Positions 1 to 4,500 of a stretch of DNA of 5,934 bases are shown piece by piece. This DNA comes from Chloroflexota bacterium (GTDB taxonomy: Bacteria > Chloroflexota > Dehalococcoidia > SM23-28-2 > HRBIN24). The notes beneath the pieces were generated by a model. It was given only the letters and a program-made list of their open reading frames with translations. It did not search any database and was not told where the DNA came from. The position numbers were made by a program, and so were the translations under genes. The number at the start of each line of letters is the position of its first letter. Within the stretch, counting starts at the first letter, position 1. The DNA lies in NCBI GenBank assembly GCA_030550295.1, contig JAUQPQ010000092.1:1-5934 (forward strand). The letters are read 5' to 3'.

Positions 1-326
1 TCTACTTGCACGTGCCCGAGGGGGAGCTGGTGAGAAGGCTTTCGGGCCGGTGGAGCTGTCCTAGCTGCGGCGCCGTTTATCACCAAGTCTACTCCCCTCC
101 CCGAACCCCCGGGGTGTGTGATAACTGTGGCACGTCCCTCTACCAGCGGGAAGATGACAGGCCTGAGGTGGTGCGCCGTCGCCTAGAGGTGAATAAGGGG
201 CAGCTGGAAGAACTGCTAACATATTATCGCAACCAGAACAAGCTGCGCGAAGTAGACGGCACCCGGGAGATCTCCCAGGTGACTCACGAGCTCTTAGCCG
301 TCATAGGGGCTTATAGGAGGGGATGA
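1..326 (+). CDS. adk: Adenylate kinase, C-terminal part (5' end outside the window)
   Basis: Cytoplasmic adenylate kinase interconverts ATP + AMP and 2 ADP. Only the last 107 codons are present (frame begins at base 3); the P-loop and AMP-binding half lie upstream. What remains is the LID domain and C-terminal helices. The LID carries a four-cysteine zinc site, CPSC (bases 57-68) and CDNC (117-128), spaced C-X2-C-X16-C-X2-C, preceded by RLSGR, the conserved stretch at LID entry. It is followed by QREDDRPEVVRRRL, matching the family's R-x-DD...V-x-x-RL segment with catalytic-site arginine and aspartates. The usual T-x-PLI before the YY pair is altered here (QLEELLTYY), a mild divergence. The gene ends at TGA 324-326, 6 bp before map, in the adk-map-infA order common to many bacteria. 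Identification is firm; only the truncation limits it. Confidence 0.96.
   Translation, partial: YLHVPEGELVRRLSGRWSCPSCGAVYHQVYSPPRTPGVCDNCGTSLYQREDDRPEVVRRRLEVNKGQLEELLTYYRNQNKLREVDGTREISQVTHELLAVIGAYRRG
315..320 (+). promoter_or_regulatory. Ribosome binding site of map
   Basis: A perfect AGGAGG lies inside the last codons of adk, 12 bases before the ATG at 333. It supports that start and suggests coupling of map translation to adk. An ATG at 323 overlapping the adk stop is in another frame and closes after ten codons. Confidence 0.7.
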
Positions 327-332
327 CGGCTC

Positions 333-1082
333 ATGGCCATCGAGATCAAGTCTAAGGAAGAGATAGCCATTATGCGGGAGGCGGGGCGCCATGTGGCCCA
401 GGTCCTCCAGCTCTTGGTGGAACACGTGCGTCCCGGTGTTAGGGAGAAGGAGCTGGACCAGCTGGTGCGCAGGGAGTTCAGCCGTAGGGGAGTGGTACCC
501 ACCTTTTTGGGCTATCATGGCTATCCCGCCACCGTATGCATATCGGTCAACGATAAGATCGTCCACGGCATCCCTGGTGACCGTCCTTTCCAGGAGGGGG
601 ACATTGTAAGCATTGACCTAGGCTGCACCTACAAGGGCTTTGTGGCCGATGCCGCCGTTACCATTGGCGTGGGCCGCATAAGCCTTGAGGCCCAACGCCT
701 TATAGATGTGACGCGAGAGGCCTTGTGGCGGGGGATAAAGGCAGCTAGGGCAGGGGCAAGGGTAGGCGACATAGGTTACGCCATCCAGAGCTACGTGGAG
801 TCCCAAGGCTTCTCGGTGGTCAGGGAGTACGTGGGCCACGGTGTGGGCAGGCAGATGCATGAAGACCCGCAAATCCCTAACTACGGTGAGCCAGGAAAGG
901 GGCTAGAGCTGCGGCCAGGCATGGTTATCGCCATAGAGCCTATGGTGAACATGGGGACATGGCGCACCCGCCGCGACCCCGATGGCTGGACGGTGCGCAC
1001 CGTAGATGGCAGCCTCTCCGCCCACTTTGAGCACACCATCGCCATAACCGATGGCGAGGCCCTGGTCCTAACCTTGCCATGA
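333..1082 (+). CDS. map: Methionine aminopeptidase, type I
   Basis: Removes the initiator methionine from nascent proteins whose second residue is small, acting in the cytoplasm at the ribosome exit. The product is 249 aa, near the family's usual 250-265. It has the complete pita-bread metallopeptidase active site: His78 (VHGIP), metal ligands Asp95 (SIDLG), Asp106 (VADAAVT), His169 (YVGHGVG), Glu202 (AIEPM) and Glu233 (HFEHT), plus the substrate-side His176 (MHEDP). There is no N-terminal zinc-finger or SH3-binding extension, so it is the short bacterial type Ia form. Start ATG 333 follows an AGGAGG and gives the expected MAIEIKSKEEI opening, in which the Lys/Glu-Ile-x-x-M-R-x-A-G helix is typical. 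It lies between adk and infA, the classic position. The stop codon overlaps the candidate -35 box of the downstream promoter. No defect seen. Confidence 0.98.
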   Translation: MAIEIKSKEEIAIMREAGRHVAQVLQLLVEHVRPGVREKELDQLVRREFSRRGVVPTFLGYHGYPATVCISVNDKIVHGIPGDRPFQEGDIVSIDLGCTYKGFVADAAVTIGVGRISLEAQRLIDVTREALWRGIKAARAGARVGDIGYAIQSYVESQGFSVVREYVGHGVGRQMHEDPQIPNYGEPGKGLELRPGMVIAIEPMVNMGTWRTRRDPDGWTVRTVDGSLSAHFEHTIAITDGEALVLTLP

Positions 1083-1104
1083 GAGGGGAAGAAGGGCTTA
1101 TAAT
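1074..1104 (+). promoter_or_regulatory. Sigma70-type promoter in front of infA
   Basis: A perfect TATAAT at 1099-1104 sits in the most AT-rich patch of the window (about 1097-1112). A TTGCCA (five of six matches to TTGACA) lies at 1074-1079, at the end of map. The spacer is 19 bp, longer than the preferred 17, which weakens but does not exclude it. Transcription would begin near 1110-1113, giving a leader of roughly 30 bases for infA and feeding the whole downstream ribosomal-protein run. Seen: the boxes. Inferred: activity and the housekeeping sigma. Confidence 0.6.
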
Positions 1105-1118
1105 AAAAATTTGGCGCT

Positions 1119-1126
1119 GGAGGTGA
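1119..1126 (+). promoter_or_regulatory. Strong but distant Shine-Dalgarno upstream of infA
   Basis: GGAGGTGA is a full match to the complement of the 16S rRNA 3' end, yet it ends 16 bases before the infA ATG (1143), well beyond the usual 5-10. No in-frame start codon lies closer. A weaker AGGA at 1134-1137, 5 bases from the ATG, may be the working site. The two together might act as a standby plus proximal site; that is conjecture. Confidence 0.4.
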
Positions 1127-1142
1127 CAGGCCTAGGAAAGAT

Positions 1143-1379
1143 ATGGCCAAGAAGGAGACTATAGAGGTGGAGGGGATAGTGAAGGAAGCTCTACCCAACG
1201 CTATGTTCCGGGTAGAGCTGGCTAACGGTCACTTGGTCCTTGCCCATGCCTCGGGCAAGATGCGCATGCACTTTATACGCGTCTTGCCTGGAGACAGGGT
1301 GCTTGTGGAGCTTTCCCCCTATGATCTGAGCCGGGGGCGCATCACATACCGCTTCCGTGCCACTGAGGGGCAAGGATGA
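1143..1379 (+). CDS. infA: Translation initiation factor IF-1
   Basis: IF1 binds the A site of the 30S subunit during initiation and works with IF2 and IF3 to select the initiator tRNA. The 78-aa product is one OB fold, close to the family's 71-75 aa. Nearly the whole family signature is present: an MAKKE start, E-x-LPNAMFRVEL-x-NGH at 15-30, AHASGKMR at 34-41, IRVLPGDRV at 45-53 and VELSPYDLSRGRI at 55-67. It carries a few extra residues (ATEGQG) at the C terminus. ATG 1143 is the only reasonable start since no in-frame start codon exists in the 60-bp leader. It is the first gene after the candidate promoter and its stop overlaps the rpmJ start as ATGA (1376-1379), indicating coupled translation. 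Confidence 0.98.
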   Translation: MAKKETIEVEGIVKEALPNAMFRVELANGHLVLAHASGKMRMHFIRVLPGDRVLVELSPYDLSRGRITYRFRATEGQG

Positions 1380-1489
1380 AGGTGCGTCCCTCTGTCAAGC
1401 GGCGATGCCCTAAGTGCAAGGTGGTGCGTCGTAAAGGCGTGGTTTATATCATCTGCGAAAATCCCCGTCACAAGCAGAGGCAAGGCTAG
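1376..1489 (+). CDS. rpmJ: 50S ribosomal protein L36, zinc-binding form
   Basis: L36 (bL36) is the smallest large-subunit protein and stabilises 23S rRNA near the peptidyl-transferase side of the 50S. The 37-codon gene encodes MKVRPSVKRRCPKCKVVRR followed by a region ending HKQRQG, the universal L36 ends. Zinc ligands are intact: Cys11, Cys14, Cys27 and His32 (C-X2-C-X12-C-X4-H). It is therefore the zinc-containing 'C+' paralogue, not the cysteine-free form some bacteria express under zinc starvation. ATG 1376 overlaps the infA stop by four bases (ATGA), and the TAG at 1487-1489 overlaps the Shine-Dalgarno of rpsM, so the gene is embedded in a coupled chain. Family length is 37-38 aa, so it is complete. 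Confidence 0.97.
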   Translation: MKVRPSVKRRCPKCKVVRRKGVVYIICENPRHKQRQG

Positions 1490-1498
1490 GAGAGGGAT

Positions 1499-1882
1499 AT
1501 GGCACGTATCGCTGGTGTAGACATCCCCAACGATAAGCAAGTAGCAATTTCCCTCACTTACATATATGGGATTGGGCGCACTCGGGCCCTAGAGATCTGC
1601 CGTCACACAGGGGTAGATCCCGCCAAGAAGGTGAAAGACCTTACCGATGAAGAGCTTTCCCGCATCCGCGAGTTCATCGATCGCAACTTTAAGGTGGAAG
1701 GGGAGCTAAGGGCGCAGATGCGCCAGGACATTCAACGCCTTATAGAGATCAATTGCTATCGGGGGATAAGGCACCGTCGGGGCCTGCCGGTGCGGGGCCA
1801 GAGGACCAGGACCAATGCCCGCACTCGCAAGGGGCCCCGCAAGACGGTAGCGGGCAAGCGGCGGGCTAAAGTAAGGAAGTAG
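1499..1882 (+). CDS. rpsM: 30S ribosomal protein S13
   Basis: S13 (uS13) lies in the head of the 30S subunit, forms inter-subunit bridges with 23S rRNA and L5, and its C-terminal tail touches P-site tRNA. At 127 aa it is slightly longer than the E. coli protein (118) and like the Thermus one. It opens with MARIAGVDIPNDKQVAISLTYI, followed by YGIGRTRA (helix-two-turn-helix), then an acidic helical region. The signature CYRGIRHRRGLPVRGQRT and the basic tail TNARTRKGPRKTVAGKRR follow. AGGAG at 1488-1492, overlapping the rpmJ stop, is 6 bases from ATG 1499 and fixes the start. In E. coli the alpha operon is autoregulated by S4 through a pseudoknot before rpsM; with only 9 bp between rpmJ and rpsM, there is no leader room for such an element here. 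Confidence 0.98.
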   Translation: MARIAGVDIPNDKQVAISLTYIYGIGRTRALEICRHTGVDPAKKVKDLTDEELSRIREFIDRNFKVEGELRAQMRQDIQRLIEINCYRGIRHRRGLPVRGQRTRTNARTRKGPRKTVAGKRRAKVRK

Positions 1883-1896
1883 GAGTAGGTGAGGAG

Positions 1897-2286
1897 ATGG
1901 CGCAGCGTAAGGGAGGCCCTCGTCGACGGGAGCGAAAGAACGTCCCTGTAGGACGGGCTTATATCCAGTCCACCTTTAACAACACCATCATCACCATTAC
2001 TGACCTCCAGGGCAACGTCATAACCTGGGCTAGTAGTGGCACGGTGGGGTTCAAGGGGTCCCGTAAGGGTACGCCCTATGCTGCTAGCGTCGCCGCCGAG
2101 GCGGCGGCCCGCAAGGCGATGGAACACGGCATGCGTCAGGTGGAGGTCTTAGTAAAGGGGGCTGGGGGAGGAAGGGAGCCAGCCATTCGGGCGCTGCAGG
2201 CGGCAGGGCTGCAAGTAACAGCTATAAGGGATGTGACCCCTATACCCCACAACGGTTGTCGTCCCCCCAAGCGACGGCGCGTATAG
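1897..2286 (+). CDS. rpsK: 30S ribosomal protein S11
   Basis: S11 (uS11) sits on the 30S platform, contacting 16S rRNA near the mRNA exit and the E site. The 129-aa product equals the E. coli length. Hallmarks are a basic N terminus (QRKGGPRRRERKNV), AYIQSTFNNTIITITD at 21-36, the WASSGTVGFKGSRKGTPYAA segment around 44-63, the G-rich VKGAGGGREPAIRAL loop (87-100) and the C-terminal TPIPHNGCRPPKRRRV. Asn119-Gly120 occupies the place where S11 of E. coli carries an isoaspartate. ATG 1897 is preceded by AGGAG (1881-1885) and AGGTGA (1887-1892), either of which could serve; 14 bp separate it from rpsM. Normal in every respect. Confidence 0.98.
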   Translation: MAQRKGGPRRRERKNVPVGRAYIQSTFNNTIITITDLQGNVITWASSGTVGFKGSRKGTPYAASVAAEAAARKAMEHGMRQVEVLVKGAGGGREPAIRALQAAGLQVTAIRDVTPIPHNGCRPPKRRRV

Positions 2287-2287
2287 C

Positions 2288-2293
2288 AGGAGG
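2288..2293 (+). promoter_or_regulatory. Ribosome binding site of rpsD
   Basis: A perfect AGGAGG placed 8 bases before ATG 2302. It starts one base after the rpsK stop codon and settles the rpsD start. Confidence 0.8.
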
Positions 2294-2301
2294 AAAGGGA
2301 G

Positions 2302-2931
2302 ATGGCGAGATATACAGGCCCCGTATGCCGTCTTTGTCGGCGCGTGGGCGAAAAGCTATACCTAAAGGGCGAGAAGTGCTATACGGAAAAGTGTCCCTTT
2401 GAGAAGCGTCCCTATTTTCCTGGGCAGCACGGGCCCCTACGGCGCCAGCGCCTAAGCGACCGGGGCCTACAGCTGAGGGAGAAGCAGAAGGCCCGCTACA
2501 TCTACGGCGTCCTGGAGCGCCAGTTCCGCCGTTTCTTCGCTGAAGCTCGGCGCCGAAAGGGGCCCACCGGCGAAAACCTGGTGAAGCTTCTGGAAAGGCG
2601 CCTGGACAACGTAGTCTATCGTCTGGGTTGGGCCCAGTCTCGCGCCCAGGCGCGGCAGATAGTCCGTCATGGCCACATCGCCGTCAACGGTCGCAAGGCG
2701 GATATCCCCTCCATACTGTTGCGTCCTGGCGACGAAGTGAGTTGGACGCCCAGGGGGCAGCGCAGCCATCTCTTTGAGGAGGCGAAGGCCATGGTGGGAG
2801 CTCGGCCTATCCCATTGTGGTTGAGTATGGATGAGGGCTCTATGAGGGGCCGTGTCCTGCAAGAGCCTCAGATAGCAGAGATGGCGGTCCCCTTCGACAC
2901 GGCCTCCATAGTGGAGTACTACTCTCGGTAG
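2302..2931 (+). CDS. rpsD: 30S ribosomal protein S4, four-cysteine zinc form
   Basis: S4 (uS4) is a primary 16S rRNA binder that nucleates assembly of the 30S body and helps form the mRNA entry channel. The 209-aa product matches the family length. The N-terminal domain has a zinc site Cys9, Cys12, Cys26, Cys31 (C-X2-C-X13-C-X4-C), the arrangement known from Thermus S4 and absent in E. coli. It is followed by RPYFPGQHG, LREKQKARYIYGVLERQFRR and the S4 RNA-binding domain from about 97 (LERRLDNVVYRLG, SRAQARQIVRHGHIAVNG) to about 160, and it ends in EYYSR, the normal S4 terminus. In several bacteria S4 is also the translational repressor of its operon; no binding structure is recognisable here. 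Its place between rpsK and rpoA is the usual one outside most Bacillus-type clusters, where rpsD is elsewhere. Confidence 0.98.
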   Translation: MARYTGPVCRLCRRVGEKLYLKGEKCYTEKCPFEKRPYFPGQHGPLRRQRLSDRGLQLREKQKARYIYGVLERQFRRFFAEARRRKGPTGENLVKLLERRLDNVVYRLGWAQSRAQARQIVRHGHIAVNGRKADIPSILLRPGDEVSWTPRGQRSHLFEEAKAMVGARPIPLWLSMDEGSMRGRVLQEPQIAEMAVPFDTASIVEYYSR

Positions 2932-2941
2932 TAGCGGGAAG

Positions 2942-2947
2942 GGAGGT
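2942..2947 (+). promoter_or_regulatory. Ribosome binding site of rpoA, ambiguous between two TTG starts
   Basis: GGAGGT within GGGAGGTGGG is 3 bases from TTG 2951 and 9 bases from TTG 2957, both in the rpoA frame. Spacing favours the second start; the reported one is the longer. A GTG at 2946 is out of frame. Confidence 0.6.
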
Positions 2948-2950
2948 GGG

Positions 2951-4108
2951 TTGGCCTTGACCCAACAGGAGCTTATTGAGCTACCCAGGGTGGAGATCGA
3001 GGAAGACAAGGGGAGTTACGCCAAAGTTACCATTTCGCCCCTTATGGTTGGGTTTGGGATCACCCTGGGTAACAGCCTGCGAAGGGTGTTACTCAGCTCC
3101 CTGCCGGGAGCAGCCATTACCAGGGTCAGGGTGGAAGGGCTCCTCCATGAGTTCTCCACCATCCCCCACGTGAAGGAGGACGCCATCGAATTCCTTCTTA
3201 ACCTGAAGCAGGTGCGCATACGGCCCTTAGCCCTCCGACCCGGCACCATCATCTTGGACGTCCAAGGCCGGGAAGGGGAAGTAACGGCGGCAGACCTTCT
3301 AACCCCTGAGCACCTTCAGATCGTTAACCCTCAACAACATCTCCTCACCATCGACTCGTCTGAGGCGAGGATCTACGCTGAGATGAAGGTGGAGATCGGC
3401 CGGGGGTTCCGACCGGCTGGCCAAGGGGACAACCTCCCCATAGGCTTTATGGCTATAGACGCCGTCTTTTCGCCGGTGCGCAAAGTGGGCTACCAAGTGC
3501 AACCCCGAAGGTCTCCCCAAGGTACTCAGTACGATTCCCTTGTGCTAGAAGTGTGGACCGACGGTTCTATAGAGGCAGTAGAGGCCATAAGGAAAGCGGC
3601 CGAGATCCTAAGGGATCACATGACTGCCGTGGCCCAGGTGGGTAAGCCACCGGTCCCCGTGATCTCCCGGGGCATAGGCGCTGGGCTCCTCCTTACCGAG
3701 GAGCAGCGCAACATGCCCATAGGTGAGCTAGGCCTGTCCATCCGCACTTATAACGCCCTCCGTCGCACAGGGATCTCTACCGTGGGCGAACTCCTGGAGC
3801 TAACGGAGGACGAGATCTTGTCCCTACGCAACTTTGGCCCCAAGTCGTACGAAGAGGTGCGCCAGCGTTTAGAGGAGTTTGGCATCCTGCCGGCAGCTGG
3901 GGTTGAGAGACAGCCCCCTGAAAGGTTGGTAGAAGGGGAAGCTCTCGAGGAGGAGATGGCAGCTGCCACTGAGGTGGAGGTCCCCCAAGCCACGTCTGAG
4001 GAGGCGGCCCCATCTCCCGAGGCTGCCGCCCTGGAGGGGATAGACCCAAGGCTAGCCAAGCTGTGGGAGGTCAAGGCACGGCTGGAGGAAGAGAAAAAGG
4101 AGGAATAG
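2951..4108 (+). CDS. rpoA: DNA-directed RNA polymerase subunit alpha with acidic C-terminal extension
   Basis: Alpha dimerises to seed assembly of RNA polymerase, and its C-terminal domain binds UP-element DNA and activators. The product is 385 aa against 310-330 for most bacteria. The N-terminal domain (about 1-235) has the dimerisation/assembly segment GFGITLGNSLRRVLLSSLPG at 34-53 with Arg45, then LLHEFSTIPHVKEDAIEFLLNLK and the late VGYQV...DSLVLEVWTDGSI stretch. The linker is followed by the C-terminal domain (about 253-313) with SIRTYNAL and FGPKSYEEV. Arg265, Asn268, Gly296 and Lys298, the DNA-contacting positions of E. coli alpha, fall at identical numbers. Residues 319-385 are an extra tail rich in Glu and Ala, ending in a probable charged helix. 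There is no ATG: the start is TTG 2951, or TTG 2957 (two codons later), because the first internal Met (residue 32) is already inside the conserved fold. Confidence 0.97.
   Translation: MALTQQELIELPRVEIEEDKGSYAKVTISPLMVGFGITLGNSLRRVLLSSLPGAAITRVRVEGLLHEFSTIPHVKEDAIEFLLNLKQVRIRPLALRPGTIILDVQGREGEVTAADLLTPEHLQIVNPQQHLLTIDSSEARIYAEMKVEIGRGFRPAGQGDNLPIGFMAIDAVFSPVRKVGYQVQPRRSPQGTQYDSLVLEVWTDGSIEAVEAIRKAAEILRDHMTAVAQVGKPPVPVISRGIGAGLLLTEEQRNMPIGELGLSIRTYNALRRTGISTVGELLELTEDEILSLRNFGPKSYEEVRQRLEEFGILPAAGVERQPPERLVEGEALEEEMAAATEVEVPQATSEEAAPSPEAAALEGIDPRLAKLWEVKARLEEEKKEE
4096..4103 (+). promoter_or_regulatory. Ribosome binding site of rplQ, embedded in the end of rpoA
   Basis: AAAGGAGG is a full Shine-Dalgarno 9 bases before ATG 4113. 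It is made from the rpoA codons for the final Lys and Glu residues, so the polymerase tail and the L17 ribosome binding site share bases. Confidence 0.8.
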
Positions 4109-4112
4109 GCCT

Positions 4113-4493
4113 ATGGCCCATCAGATAGACGGGCGCAAACTAGGCAGGCCCACTGACCACCGCCTGGCCCTCCTCCGTAACCAGGTGACGGAGCTATTGC
4201 GTCACGAAAGGATAGTCACCACCGAGGCCAAGGCGAAGGAGGTGCGAGGCTTGGCCGAGAAGATGATCACCCTTGCTAAAAGGAACGACCTGAGTGCCCG
4301 GCGTCGCGCCTTGGCCTTCCTGTACGACAAGAAGGTGGTACGAAAACTGTTCAACGAGCTAGGGCCCCGCTATTCCCAGCGCCCTGGTGGCTACACCCGC
4401 ATCATCAAGCTTGGCCCGCGCCAAGGCGATGGCGCCCGCCTGGTCCAATTAGAGCTGGTGGACTCGCCACTAGCCTCCCAAGAAGCCAGCTAA
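4113..4493 (+). CDS. rplQ: 50S ribosomal protein L17
   Basis: L17 (bL17) binds 23S rRNA near the exit of the polypeptide tunnel. The product of 126 aa matches the family's 115-130. Recognisable blocks are GRKLGR at 7-12, HRLALLRNQV, LLRHERIVTTEAKAKEVR, the RRRALAFL region, KLFNELGPRYSQRPGGYTRI and ELVDS. The first residues are MAHQIDGRKLGR where most L17 proteins have a more basic MRHRK-x-GRKLGR, and GDGARLVQLELV replaces the common GDAAPM-type ending, so this copy is somewhat divergent. ATG 4113 is set by the AAAGGAGG at 4096-4103 and lies 4 bases after the rpoA stop. rpoA-rplQ is an almost invariant bacterial pair. It ends in TAA, 7 bases before truA. Confidence 0.97.
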   Translation: MAHQIDGRKLGRPTDHRLALLRNQVTELLRHERIVTTEAKAKEVRGLAEKMITLAKRNDLSARRRALAFLYDKKVVRKLFNELGPRYSQRPGGYTRIIKLGPRQGDGARLVQLELVDSPLASQEAS

Positions 4494-4500
4494 AACCGAA

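Noticed and set aside
6..8. TTG as a start codon for a small zinc-ribbon protein of 106 aa
   Set aside because: The frame is open to the window edge and the residues before and after match the adenylate kinase LID; it is the truncated adk.
1123..1164. GTG-initiated 13-codon upstream frame overlapping the infA start
   Set aside because: The GTG lies inside the Shine-Dalgarno itself with no binding site of its own; no sign of a leader peptide function.
693..1746. A 14-base direct repeat (CAACGCCTTATAGA) in map at 693-706 and rpsM at 1733-1746
   Set aside because: Both encode Gln-Arg-Leu-Ile-Asp/Glu in the respective proteins; coincidence of codon choice, with no flanking similarity.
2091..2106. 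Inverted repeat CGCCGCC-GA-GGCGGCG in rpsK
   Set aside because: Loop of two bases and a run of Ala codons in a conserved S11 helix; explained by coding and GC bias.
2467..3009. Long open frame on the minus strand opposite rpsD and the rpoA start
   Set aside because: It has no recognisable motif or binding site and lies opposite a fully conserved gene; high GC makes antisense frames long by chance. The same applies to minus-strand frames at 294-566, 618-872, 881-1198, 1756-2127, 3748-4074 and 5722-5910.
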